Of a stretch of 64,000 bases of DNA, positions 10,301 through 20,416 are shown one piece after another. The notes under the pieces were generated by a model. The model was not told where the DNA came from. It did not search any database and worked only from the letters and a program-made list of their open reading frames with translations. The translations under genes and the position numbers were made by a program. The DNA is taken from the NCBI GenBank assembly GCA_016845365.1, contig JAERST010000015.1:31754-95753 (forward strand). The letters are read 5' to 3'. Numbering within the stretch: the first letter of the stretch is position 1; every line of letters starts with the position of its first letter. Source of the DNA: Methanobacteriota archaeon (lineage in GTDB: Archaea > Thermoplasmatota > Poseidoniia > Poseidoniales > Thalassarchaeaceae).

Positions 10301-11466
10301 CTTTGACCGTCGTCGACGAGCGCGGAGCAGAATCTGCGACGAAGTCCTACCAAATTCGCATCGCCAATCCTCTGCCCGTGCCGATGATCGAATTCTTCCA
10401 GCCGAGTTTGAATGGAAGCGCACTAAACTCAATTCCTGACGATGGGGCAGCGGTCGATTGGTGGGTTCCATTCGCCTCTGACGGCGGAGCATTCCTCGCA
10501 CCAAATTCCCCAATCAAACTCGACGGCTCGGCAAGTTACGATGCGGACCCACGATTCGTCGGCCGTCATGCAACCGACCAAAACGACCCTGAATGGAACG
10601 GAATCACGCGCTGGATTTGGGACTTCGGCGATGCAACACCGCAAGTCGAAGGCCCGATGGTTTGGCACTCTTGGGAGCGCCCAGGAACCTATGTTGTCAC
10701 TCTAACGGTAGTTGACGGATTCGAGGGTGGAGACACCAATACGACCTCGATGCTGGTACACATTTCTCGAGCTCCTGAGATTAATCCAATCGACCCAATA
10801 GACTCGGATTATGTTACTCAAGGCGACCTCGTCCTTCTGAACCACAGTGCTACCGATGCCGACCTCGCAGAGGGACTCGAGGCTTGGCTCGATTTCGATG
10901 CCTTTGACGACAGCGATGGTGACGGCATCGCCAATAACGACCGAGACATCAGTCTAACCGGTCAGCTCTCGGTCGACTGGGACCTCAATGCACTCATCGA
11001 TGCAGACCAAGATGGCGACCCACGCAACGATTTCCTGTGGGGCAACATGACTTGGTACCAAACAGGTGAGATTCGCATCGTCCTGCAGGTCTGCGACGGC
11101 GTCGGAGTTTGTACAACCGAGGATTACATCGTCACCGTCCTCTCAGCAGAGGAAGACCGACGCCAGAAATCTTGGGACGAATTGACTTGGAGAGATTTCA
11201 TTCCGAACAAGGAAAGCGCAGGATTACTCGCCCTCGTGGCAATGGTTCTCATCTTGGGTTGGCTAGTAATGCGCCAGAAAGATGAGGAAGAACTCGATGC
11301 CGAGGAAATGCTTGAGACCTATGATGTGCAGGAAGTCGAAGCAGAAGGCGGTCTTCCCGGCATGGATCAACACACTCCACCACCTCAACCGAAGTATCTG
11401 ACGGTGGACGAGCGAAGGAACAAGGAGTCCGGATACGTCCGCCCCATCAGGACTCGGAGGCGCTGA
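7360..11466 (+). CDS. Large cell-surface metalloprotease (M30-like) with PKD domains
   Basis: A 1368-residue exported protein. Residues 1-32 are a signal peptide (basic start, hydrophobic core, ASA). The catalytic part (about 45-400) has HEFEHLLH at 225-232 and WIDEGAADM with E245, the HExxH plus downstream Glu pattern of hyicolysin-like (M30) gluzincins. Then come about five PKD-like modules (NWDLGD, NWGDG, WTFDEG, RWNITG, IWDFGD cores, roughly 640-1150), a DSDGDGIANND calcium-type loop, one transmembrane helix (about 1250-1270) and an acidic cytoplasmic tail. GTG 7360 is preceded by GAGGTGA; TATTATA at 7304-7310 could be its TATA box. It probably degrades external protein. Confidence 0.88.
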   Translation: MRTSSTSSRSTTSLLLVWLMLASVMLPLASANGSSSSSTSAVTPGDLTDFDPAADGHAYLYNDPDRPVYSAFGYLKKQWVEDGYPNLVLPFSASYQNSRSVAKSCENAWEVDDTDTFTTSSGLVSATVEKISTNSAIFVEDGVVISATTLNDIASTWESTIYPTDTTYFGDPPDIDNNCQIEILLFQIDGAGGVGGYFDPNVASSREILFVDSGDMSWRNTILAHEFEHLLHNARDPYEYLWIDEGAADMAAYLCFGVTDSLSQHANEWSQNANMSVRWWNQRIADYGGGFMFLMYLSDKLGGGAAISRLVADTATGGIGVENLARNPEPGATAIGETMSDIFANFTAAVSLDSAQGAFGFSNIAMTAGCVTGFICRAQMSGYRDEWQNDWTSPTQELEGWGMRAYKFAGGTGAPLNIMVQPTQFGVAGTVLAKDSATGTWSMDRLRIDSATGAGTGLVHGFGNTTDEVWVIAWYESQVTDCDYNFASCGITTGSYPTTDIVVQAGIITDPAEVEIMGITPFDRDGDNLDDSVEIELEVTSNAFFEIIEVTFEAFVNNTLTDSLTFALTAGNSIPTEESIWFTPPETGDWTFGVDIRDITGAVVDTAFTLPFSLGNMEPVATGSTSTAITQTWLPVSMFGGGFDVWGFGQLNGSYSHNETPIAYNWDLGDNTSSGLKNPVHVYTEAGNYTITLTVRDVGGFYSESQSWTLVVADTSEPIPEIRVDGVTITDEVVLLTNQRVLFSARSTVDNVPHEQMEFTWNWGDGSDEGGQGMVEASHAYVDGSADGIVYTLTLTIHDGTFVVEHQIYVRVLNRVPRQIFAEELQTFTLTPLDMPNVFTDDDGHIVEYLWTFDEGVNISGRGMTLTSDFSTSSSVAQNPSVGWKTPGLKSVTIEVTDDDGNISSVVLTVRVLNQRPVAVFDRPADGTVETEYFFESMSFDPDGDTSLLQTRWNITGMDNEIENVSGIHHTFTEPGLYTVSLTVVDERGAESATKSYQIRIANPLPVPMIEFFQPSLNGSALNSIPDDGAAVDWWVPFASDGGAFLAPNSPIKLDGSASYDADPRFVGRHATDQNDPEWNGITRWIWDFGDATPQVEGPMVWHSWERPGTYVVTLTVVDGFEGGDTNTTSMLVHISRAPEINPIDPIDSDYVTQGDLVLLNHSATDADLAEGLEAWLDFDAFDDSDGDGIANNDRDISLTGQLSVDWDLNALIDADQDGDPRNDFLWGNMTWYQTGEIRIVLQVCDGVGVCTTEDYIVTVLSAEEDRRQKSWDELTWRDFIPNKESAGLLALVAMVLILGWLVMRQKDEEELDAEEMLETYDVQEVEAEGGLPGMDQHTPPPQPKYLTVDERRNKESGYVRPIRTRRR

Positions 11467-11468
11467 GG

Positions 11469-12344
11469 GTGCATCAGACCACAAAACGGCTCGCTGCAAG
11501 CGTATTCAGCATCGGCTTATTGTTGCCGATGCTGGCGATTTTGATTTCGACTGCTACCCCAGTAATCGCCGCCTCAAACGACTGTTCAGTTGCCCCGGGG
11601 GTTGGACTTGGCCAATTTACCGGCGAAGTAATTGGAGTCGAAGAGGATGAGTGGTGGGATTGGTCAGGAGGGGAATCGGACTCACTCCACTCGCTAAAAT
11701 CAGACATCTATGTCGAGATCGAATTAGACGAGGATTATGCCCAAGCCCTCAGGATGGAATTAGTCCCAGGCTATTCCTACACATTCTGCGTCGAATTTCA
11801 CGCCGACCCGGAAGACCCACCGACGAATAGCCCGATCGGCGATGTGTACCTTCTGAGTGAATCAAATTGGAATTCATACCAACGCGAATACGAGGCTCAG
11901 AAGAATGGCTGGGGAATGACTGAGGAAGATTTCAACTGGATGCCAGTAGAGTGGCGAGACATGATTATCTTCATTCCGTTCCGAGACACTCATGCTTACG
12001 AGAATAAGCGCAGTACCACATTTTCCACGGCTCTTGACAATGATAATCGTGGATTTGTATCTTGGTTCAGCGAACCGGGTGATGCGCAATATTACCTAGT
12101 TCTGGACAATTGGAATAATACTCGACAAAACGATGCATTACCTGTCGATGGCGACATGATTGTGCAGGTTTGGGTCGACGTCGAGGAGAGGTTGACACTT
12201 CCAAAATTCACCGCTTACATAATCGTCGGACTACTTCCGATAAGTTGCATAATCGTACCACTGATTCTGCACTCGAGATACCACGCCAGTGGGCTTGAAG
12301 AACAACCCGACGAACCTCAAATTGTCCCGCTATTGGAACAGTAA
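11469..12344 (+). CDS. Secreted, C-terminally anchored protein of unknown function
   Basis: The 291-residue product begins with a signal peptide (hydrophobic about 9-34, ending VIAAS), has an acidic extracytoplasmic domain rich in Trp, Asp and Tyr, and ends with one transmembrane helix (about 247-267) and a short cytoplasmic tail. No family recognised. The GTG start lies 2 nt after the protease stop codon, so it is co-transcribed with the PKD protease and may be a partner or inhibitor of it (inference from position only). Confidence 0.75.
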   Translation: MHQTTKRLAASVFSIGLLLPMLAILISTATPVIAASNDCSVAPGVGLGQFTGEVIGVEEDEWWDWSGGESDSLHSLKSDIYVEIELDEDYAQALRMELVPGYSYTFCVEFHADPEDPPTNSPIGDVYLLSESNWNSYQREYEAQKNGWGMTEEDFNWMPVEWRDMIIFIPFRDTHAYENKRSTTFSTALDNDNRGFVSWFSEPGDAQYYLVLDNWNNTRQNDALPVDGDMIVQVWVDVEERLTLPKFTAYIIVGLLPISCIIVPLILHSRYHASGLEEQPDEPQIVPLLEQ

Positions 12345-12376
12345 ATTACCGCGGCTCGAAAAGTAAGCCCGCTGTT

Positions 12377-13186
12377 TCAGTCGTACTGCAACATTTCCCA
12401 AGCGATGAAGAGATCAGAGGCGTTGATTCTGCCTTGGGATGAGAGATGCGAACCGGTTTCCATCGTTGAATAGACGAGGTCTTGGTGGAGAAGAGGCCCG
12501 TGGATTCGAGTCCAATCTCCGCCTGCTCCCAAGCCCATGATCGCCGTCTTGAGTTCTGACTCCTTGAGATTCCAAGCGGCTTCGAACAATTTGAGCCCAG
12601 AGTTTCGACCCGATGTCTTGTAGCAGACCTTGAGAATCTCGCCGCTGGATGCCATGTCCTCGATGTCCGAGACGATTTCGGATGCACTACCAGGCTCATC
12701 ATCAGCGTGCGATGAAGCGATGACACGAGTTTTCCCCTCTGCCATCGACATCAATTCAGCACGAGTCTTGGATTCGATATCGGTTTCCAAATCGACCCAA
12801 CTAACGCCGCTCTCGATCGCTGCTCGCAAAACCTCGATTCGCTGCTCCTCACTTCCGGGAAAGTGGCCGCCTTGGCGTTCAGGGCGGCAGGTGAGGACGA
12901 CAGGAAGGTCGATTCCACCCTTGAATGCGTCCAGAGAGGCTTCCAAATCGACCGAATCGAATGGTTGGGCGATGAATTCGGGTGGTGTGTAAACTGGCCT
13001 CCTGCGGCGTCCATCGCCCTCTGACGGGTCGATTTCGACAGGCTCGGGTGGTTTTTCGCGAACCCAGAGCCTGTCGAGGCGAACCTCGCACAAATCAGCA
13101 CCAACGGCGGTCGCACGAGCCGCGTCGGCCAGCATCTCCTCTACCGTGCACCCAGACAGTGACACACAGATGGTAGGTCGACGCAT
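12377..13186 (-). CDS. aroD: 3-dehydroquinate dehydratase, type I
   Basis: AroD dehydrates 3-dehydroquinate to 3-dehydroshikimate in the chorismate pathway, forming a Schiff base with a lysine. The 269-residue product from ATG 13186 shows CEVRLDRL, VVLTCRP, WVDLETDIE, the catalytic His in VIASSHADDEP and the Schiff-base Lys in EILKVCYKT. The frame stays open another 45 codons upstream, but that part is not AroD-like and ignores the TATA box at 13212. A loop of about 30 residues after RLDRL (RRRRPVYTPPEF) is longer than usual. aroA lies about 6 kb away; the pathway is not clustered here. Confidence 0.9.
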   Translation of the reverse strand: MRRPTICVSLSGCTVEEMLADAARATAVGADLCEVRLDRLWVREKPPEPVEIDPSEGDGRRRRPVYTPPEFIAQPFDSVDLEASLDAFKGGIDLPVVLTCRPERQGGHFPGSEEQRIEVLRAAIESGVSWVDLETDIESKTRAELMSMAEGKTRVIASSHADDEPGSASEIVSDIEDMASSGEILKVCYKTSGRNSGLKLFEAAWNLKESELKTAIMGLGAGGDWTRIHGPLLHQDLVYSTMETGSHLSSQGRINASDLFIAWEMLQYD

Positions 13187-13211
13187 CGAGTCGCGCGACC
13201 GTCGAGGTCTG

Positions 13212-13217
13212 TTTAAT
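13212..13217 (-). promoter_or_regulatory. TATA box for aroD (leaderless type)
   Basis: TTTAAT on the plus strand (ATTAAA in the direction of aroD) is centred 28 nt before the aroD ATG at 13186, the spacing expected for an archaeal TATA box driving a transcript that starts at the start codon. Confidence 0.45.
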
Positions 13218-13233
13218 CGTATTGTGAGTCTAA

Positions 13234-13252
13234 ACCCCTCCTTTGGAGGGGT
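13234..13252. other. Perfect hairpin in the aroD-gyrB divergent region
   Basis: ACCCCTCC at 13234-13241 and GGAGGGGT at 13245-13252 form an 8-bp perfect stem with a TTT loop. It lies upstream of both divergent genes, so it is not a terminator of either; it could be a protein-binding palindrome. Confidence 0.5.
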
Positions 13253-13334
13253 GAGTGAGGTGGAAATAGGGGTCCGAAAGGGCCTGATTACTTTCACTTT
13301 CAGCCCCTTTGACCCCCCCATTCAGTAGTATTGA

Positions 13335-15368
<2,034 letters not shown>

Positions 15369-15377
15369 GGTGAGATG

Positions 15378-18083
15378 ATGAGCGAAGATTTGCAGCGAAG
15401 ATTCGTCTCTGAGGAGATGAAAGAGAGTTACATCAACTACGCGATGAGCGTCATTATTGGCCGCGCATTGCCCGACGTTCGCGACGGTTTGAAGCCGGTC
15501 CATCGGCGAATCCTTTGGGGTATGCACCAGGCAGGTCACACCCACGAAAAGAGCTACAGCAAGTCTGCTCGCTCCGTCGGTGAAGTGATGGGTAAGTACC
15601 ACCCTCACGGCGACCAAGCGCTCTACGACACGATGGTTAGGATGGCTCAGGATTTCTCTCTGCGCTATCCTCTCATCGATGGCCAGGGCAACTTTGGCTC
15701 CATCGATGGCGATCCGCCGGCAGCTATGCGTTACACAGAGAGCCGGCTGGATCGACTCTCCTCACACATGTTGGATGATATCAACAAGGATACCATCGAC
15801 ATGGTGGCTAATTTCGATGATAGTGAACATGAGCCGACGGTTCTTCCGTCGCGCCTACCCAATTTGTTGCTAAATGGCAGCGACGGAATCGCCGTCGGAA
15901 TGGCGACCAAGATTCCACCACACAACCTCAATGAGGTCGCCGCAGCGGTCCGATTCCACACCGAGAAGGTGATTGAAGAGGACCGCAAGAGGTCGCTTGA
16001 CAAGCCTCCGAAAATCGACGCTCTGGAATATATGGAGCACCTGAAGGGACCTGATTTCCCGACAGGTGCGACAATTTACGGCATCGATGGGATCCTCGAT
16101 ATGTACCGCACCGGCCAAGGACGATTCCACATTCGCTCCGATGCCGAAGTCCGCGACGATTCATCTGGCAAGCGAATCATCATCACATCGATTCCCTACC
16201 AAGTCCGCAAGGCGGGAATGTTGCAGGGAATCGCCGACCTCGTCTCGAAGGAAACAGTCAAGGGAATTCGCGACATTCGAGACGAGTCGAGCAAAGAAGG
16301 AATCCGGGTCGTTATTGAGATCAAGAATAATGCCGACCCGCACGCAATTCTCAACCAATTGTATCAGTCAAGCCGGCTGCAAGAATCCTACTCAGCGAAC
16401 ATGATGGGAATCCTCAACGGCAAGCCGGTCCAACTCGACCTCTCGACGATTCTCCACACCTACATGCGCCACCGCGAGACTGTTATCGAGCGCCGAACAC
16501 AATTCGAGCTCGACAAAGCGGAGGCTCGCGCGCACATTCTCGAAGGACTAATGCGCGCTCAATCCCGCATGGCAGAAATCATCGAAGTAGGGCGCAATTC
16601 AGACTCGCGCGACCAATTCGAAGGCTACCTGCGCGGCGAAGAAAAGTACCCGAAAATCAAGCGCTTCGACTTCTCGCAGAAGCAAGCCAAGGCAATCGCC
16701 GAGCGCCGACTCTACCAATTGACGAAGTTGAATGTCAAAGAGGTCGAGGATGAACTCAACAAACTCAAGGAGGCCATCAAGGAATTCACAGCCATCCTCG
16801 ACAGCCGAAAGCGTCGCCTCGAAATCCTCCTCGAAGAACTCGAACAGGTCGTCGAGAAGCACGGCGACGAGCGCCGAACTCACATCGACCCAACCCCGCT
16901 TTCGATGGACCGCGAGGACCTTGTGGCCGAGCGGGCACTGGTAATTTCACTCACCCAAGACAATTACATCCGTCACCTGCCAGTCGAAGCCTTCCGCCTA
17001 CAGAATCGCGGCGGCAAGGGGCTGAAAGGAGTCGCAACCAAGGACGAGGACGCTCCGGCAGCAATCGTCACCTGCTTCTCGAAGGATAGATTGCTGATCT
17101 TCACCGACCAAGGACGCGTCTACGGCTTGCGTGCTTGGGAAACTCCACTCGCGAGCCGCTACGGTCGCGGAACGCACATCAGAAATCTGCTACAAGGAAT
17201 CCGCGACGATGAGAAGGTCGTATCGATTCTCCCATTGGACCGCGAGTTAATCGAGAATCCAGAAGGACACTACCTCATCTTCGCCACAGGCCAAGGCCGC
17301 ATCAAGCGCAGCCGACTCGCGGAATATGTCAAGATTAACCGCAATGGAAAGTACGCGCTGAAATTCGCTTCCGAGAACGATGCTCTAGTCCAAGTTCGGC
17401 CAGCAACCGATGCTGACCACGTGGTGCTAGTATCGTCAGGCGGCTACGCTTGCCGCTTCCTTCCAGCGGATGTCAAGACGCGAACCGACCCGAATACTGG
17501 CGAGGTTCAGACCACTCATACGGTTCGCGTACAAGGACGAGTCAGTCAGGGAGTCAGCGGAATGAAACTCGGAGCCGGAGACAGCGTCATCGGCATGATC
17601 GTTACAGACGACGCAAACACCAGCGTTCTGACAATTTCGAAGTATGGAATGGCCAAGCGCAGCCGACTAGGGTCTGGACAAATGATTCCAGTACTCGATG
17701 AAACAGGCTCGCAGTCACTCGATGACGGAGGCGAGCCGGTAACAGAACGAGACGGCTACCGCAAGACAAACCGAGGAACAAAGGGAGTCCGAACAATGTC
17801 ACTCTCAGACGAGGACAGCATCGTCGGAGTTCGACAAATTCCAGACCTTGACGACCAATTATTCATGCTAACCGCCAGCGGAATGATGATTCGAATGCCC
17901 GCGACACAAACCAAGGAAACCTTGGGTAAAGTCACCAAGGGCACCCGAATCATGGAGTTGCGCGACTCAGACAAGAAGTCCCACGTCGATGAAATCATCT
18001 TCGTCGCGCGACTACCAGCAGAGCTCCTCGACGGAGAGGATGACCTCGACGCAGAGGAAGTCCCGAGCGACGAAGAAGAGTGA
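15378..18083 (+). CDS. gyrA: DNA gyrase subunit A
   Basis: GyrA is the breakage-reunion subunit of gyrase. The 901-residue product has the winged-helix region with [10 protein letters not shown], whose Tyr attacks [23 protein letters not shown], the coiled-coil tower, and a C-terminal wrapping beta-pinwheel. The GyrA box appears as QNRGGKG (canonical QRRGGKG), supporting gyrase rather than topoisomerase IV. The C-terminus is acidic ([14 protein letters not shown]). Two adjacent ATGs occur (15375, 15378); the second is better spaced from the GAGGTGA at 15367-15373, which overlaps the gyrB stop. Confidence 0.95.
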   Translation: MSEDLQRRFVSEEMKESYINYAMSVIIGRALPDVRDGLKPVHRRILWGMHQAGHTHEKSYSKSARSVGEVMGKYHPHGDQALYDTMVRMAQDFSLRYPLIDGQGNFGSIDGDPPAAMRYTESRLDRLSSHMLDDINKDTIDMVANFDDSEHEPTVLPSRLPNLLLNGSDGIAVGMATKIPPHNLNEVAAAVRFHTEKVIEEDRKRSLDKPPKIDALEYMEHLKGPDFPTGATIYGIDGILDMYRTGQGRFHIRSDAEVRDDSSGKRIIITSIPYQVRKAGMLQGIADLVSKETVKGIRDIRDESSKEGIRVVIEIKNNADPHAILNQLYQSSRLQESYSANMMGILNGKPVQLDLSTILHTYMRHRETVIERRTQFELDKAEARAHILEGLMRAQSRMAEIIEVGRNSDSRDQFEGYLRGEEKYPKIKRFDFSQKQAKAIAERRLYQLTKLNVKEVEDELNKLKEAIKEFTAILDSRKRRLEILLEELEQVVEKHGDERRTHIDPTPLSMDREDLVAERALVISLTQDNYIRHLPVEAFRLQNRGGKGLKGVATKDEDAPAAIVTCFSKDRLLIFTDQGRVYGLRAWETPLASRYGRGTHIRNLLQGIRDDEKVVSILPLDRELIENPEGHYLIFATGQGRIKRSRLAEYVKINRNGKYALKFASENDALVQVRPATDADHVVLVSSGGYACRFLPADVKTRTDPNTGEVQTTHTVRVQGRVSQGVSGMKLGAGDSVIGMIVTDDANTSVLTISKYGMAKRSRLGSGQMIPVLDETGSQSLDDGGEPVTERDGYRKTNRGTKGVRTMSLSDEDSIVGVRQIPDLDDQLFMLTASGMMIRMPATQTKETLGKVTKGTRIMELRDSDKKSHVDEIIFVARLPAELLDGEDDLDAEEVPSDEEE

Positions 18084-18129
18084 ACCGAACCGCTCGCCTT
18101 AAGCGGAAAACTCGGGTCGCCCGAACACT

Positions 18130-18216
18130 GCGGCAGTCGCATAGCCTGGCCATTGCGCTGGATTGCTAATCCAGTGGTGTTTCACCTCGGGAGTTCGAAT
18201 CTCCCCTGCCGCGCCA
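18130..18216 (+). tRNA. tRNA-Ser (anticodon GCT)
   Basis: The acceptor arm is GCGGCAG (18130-18136) pairing with CTGCCGC (18206-18212), then discriminator G and an encoded CCA (18214-18216). The anticodon arm is CTGGA-TTGCTAA-TCCAG, giving GCT for codons AGC/AGU. A long variable arm (GGTG-TTT-CACC) makes it class II, as required for Ser. The T arm is GGGAG-TTCGAAT-CTCCC. No intron. CTTAAG about 30 nt upstream may be the TATA-like element. Confidence 0.95.
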
Positions 18217-18263
18217 CCTTCAACCTCAACAGCATTCATGCTTGATGTGGCCTCTCAGCGAGC

Positions 18264-19109
18264 GTGGATGCTCTCGCTGTACTGACCACGGCTCTGAGCG
18301 CGCTCGCTGTTCTCGCATTCATTCTCCTCCTCGCGGTTTGGCTTCGAGTTCACAAATTACGACCATCAAACGACCGTTCTTGGGTCAATGATAACCAACA
18401 TAACGCAACCATCGAATTCGACGGCGACACTGTCAGAATCCGCAATGTACGCGACTTCAATTGGCGCACAACCAAGGATTTCGACGAGAGATGGGTCGAC
18501 GAAGAGTACGACCTCAACGAGGTCGAATCCATCTGGCTCACCTTGGAATATTTCGACCCGAGGCACCGCCAGATGGCCCACACGATTCTATCCTGGGGCT
18601 TTGCAGACGGGCGAAGATTGGCCTGTTCAATCGAGGTGCGAAGGGAGAAGGGGGAGCGTTACCACCCAGTGCGAGGGCTGTTCCGGGAGTACGAACTGAT
18701 CTACGTCTGGGCCACCGAGCGCGATGTCATCGGAGTCCGCACGCGCTGCCGAAAACACTCGATTACGCACCTATTCAAAGCGGTGGTTTTGGGTGAAGGC
18801 AACGAGCGCCGGATGCTTGAATCTTACCTGCGACGAACCAATGATTTGGTCGCTTCACCCGAGTGGTACAACACTCTGACCAATACCTGCACCACCAATA
18901 TCGTCCACCACGTCAACGAGGTCTACCCCGGTCGGGTACCGCGGGCGGTTGCGATTTTGATGCCTGGATTGAGTCCGAAGTTGCTTGAGCGTGCCAATCT
19001 GATTGAGATGAGCGGCACGCTCGAGGAGACTCTTGCTGCGAGTGTCATCGATGCGAAGGCCGATGCTTGGGATGGCGAGGCCGATTTTGGCGATGCAATT
19101 CGGGCTTGA
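18264..19109 (+). CDS. DUF4105-like membrane-anchored protein
   Basis: The 281-residue product has one N-terminal helix (about 7-28) and then a domain resembling DUF4105: RNVRDFNWRTT, ILSWGFADGRRLACSIEVRREKGE, YELIYVWATERDVIGVRTR and the Cys/Asn-containing LTNTCTTNIV. DUF4105 proteins are membrane-associated; a papain-like peptidase fold has been proposed for the family because of the conserved NTC motif and His, but activity is uncertain. The start is GTG 18264. The stop codon lies inside a tandem repeat (19100-19160). Confidence 0.75.
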   Translation: MDALAVLTTALSALAVLAFILLLAVWLRVHKLRPSNDRSWVNDNQHNATIEFDGDTVRIRNVRDFNWRTTKDFDERWVDEEYDLNEVESIWLTLEYFDPRHRQMAHTILSWGFADGRRLACSIEVRREKGERYHPVRGLFREYELIYVWATERDVIGVRTRCRKHSITHLFKAVVLGEGNERRMLESYLRRTNDLVASPEWYNTLTNTCTTNIVHHVNEVYPGRVPRAVAILMPGLSPKLLERANLIEMSGTLEETLAASVIDAKADAWDGEADFGDAIRA

Positions 19110-19160
19110 GTGGGCGCTGCTCGGGTTTGAGTGGGGCTCTGGTTCGGGCTTGAGTGAGGC
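19100..19160 (+). repeat. Three imperfect tandem units spanning a stop codon
   Basis: Three copies of about TCGGG(C/T)TTGAGTG(G/A)GGC start at 19100, 19121 and 19144 (periods 21 and 23 bp). The first copy contains the DUF4105 gene's TGA stop (19107-19109). The rest of the 19110-19228 gap is GC-rich with no other signal. Confidence 0.6.
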
Positions 19161-19228
19161 TCGGCTCTGGCATCGGTCGGCTCGTGGGCTCGTCAATGGG
19201 TTGAATTGGCCGGCCTCGATGAGCGGGC

Positions 19229-20416
19229 GTGCTCAACATTCCAGCGATGGCTTTGGCCGGCTCTCGCGATTGGGCTTCGCCGCCCTCGAAGAGCCACTTG
19301 ATTCGTTGGTTGGCTCTCGCTGGGCAGGGGCGCAGTGAGTGCCTATTGCGCTTCGAGGGCGAGGCTGGGGCTGATGCTGAATCGATGGCTCGATGCTTGG
19401 AAGCAATGGGAGTCCGAGTCCATCGGGGTTCCGATGGTTGGTTGGTCGAGCCGCCTGCCGAAGGCTTGGCGGCTCCCTCGGATGTGCTCGATTGTGGCAA
19501 TTCGGGCACGTCGGCTCGTGTGCTGACCGCGATGGCTGCGACGATGGGTGAGGCGGTCAGATTGGATGGTGATGAATCGCTTCGCGCGCGCAGTAGTGAG
19601 CTTGCTCGCGTGCTGCGCGAATTAGGAGTCAAAGTGAGCGGCGATGCTCTGCCGACAACGGTCAATGGTTCGATGCGAGGTGGGGCAAATGTCGACTTAT
19701 CCACTTCGAGCCAGCCCCTCAGTGCCTTGATTTTGGCCTCACCGGGACTGCCCGAAGCAGTAGAGATTCACCTTGAAGGCGAGGGGGTCAGTCGTGGCTA
19801 CACAGGCATGACATTCGATGTCGCCAGAAGGTGCGGATGCCCTATCGAGATGGGCTCACCACTCATCCTCCAACCTTGGCAGGTACAAGCTCCTGAGGAG
19901 GTTGACATTCCTCCAGAACTCAGCTTATTCCCAATGGCCATCCTTCTCGAAATCCTCCACGAAGACTTGCAATTACGCACCTCGCTTCCCGCATATGACC
20001 CGCTGATGTTAATGGCGATCGATGCAATCGACCGAGCCGCTGGCGGCGAGGTCGACCTACGAGATGCAAGCGACCTCGTGACTCCTGCCGCCGTTTGGAT
20101 GGCGCTGAGCGGCGGCGGCACGATTAGCGGAATCCCACACGCGCGCGGCAAGGAATCTGACCGCATCGCGCGCACCATCGAGTTGCTCGCAGCCTTCGGA
20201 ATGCTCGCCGAGGAGACAGAAGACGGACTCACAATCCCTGGCGAGCAATCACTTCAACGCCCAGATTCACCGGTCGAGACCCATCTCGACCACCGGTTAG
20301 CGATGACAGCAATGATTCTCGCCAGCAAGGTCGGCGCAGACATCGTCGGCGCCGAGATCTGTGATGTGACCCATCCCGGATTCATCGAGCAATTGCTCGG
20401 TCTGGCTCAACCATGA
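19229..20416 (+). CDS. aroA: 3-phosphoshikimate 1-carboxyvinyltransferase (EPSP synthase)
   Basis: AroA transfers enolpyruvyl from PEP to shikimate-3-phosphate, the sixth step of the chorismate pathway. The 395-residue product shows PPSKSHLIRWLALA at the N-terminus, LDCGNSGTSARVLTA, SSQPLSALILA, the KESDRIART loop and DHRLAMTAMILA. It is somewhat shorter than the usual ~430. GTG 19229 is forced by an in-frame stop at 19220-19222. The gene ends inside mutL, with a 10-bp convergent overlap. Confidence 0.93.
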   Translation: MLNIPAMALAGSRDWASPPSKSHLIRWLALAGQGRSECLLRFEGEAGADAESMARCLEAMGVRVHRGSDGWLVEPPAEGLAAPSDVLDCGNSGTSARVLTAMAATMGEAVRLDGDESLRARSSELARVLRELGVKVSGDALPTTVNGSMRGGANVDLSTSSQPLSALILASPGLPEAVEIHLEGEGVSRGYTGMTFDVARRCGCPIEMGSPLILQPWQVQAPEEVDIPPELSLFPMAILLEILHEDLQLRTSLPAYDPLMLMAIDAIDRAAGGEVDLRDASDLVTPAAVWMALSGGGTISGIPHARGKESDRIARTIELLAAFGMLAEETEDGLTIPGEQSLQRPDSPVETHLDHRLAMTAMILASKVGADIVGAEICDVTHPGFIEQLLGLAQP

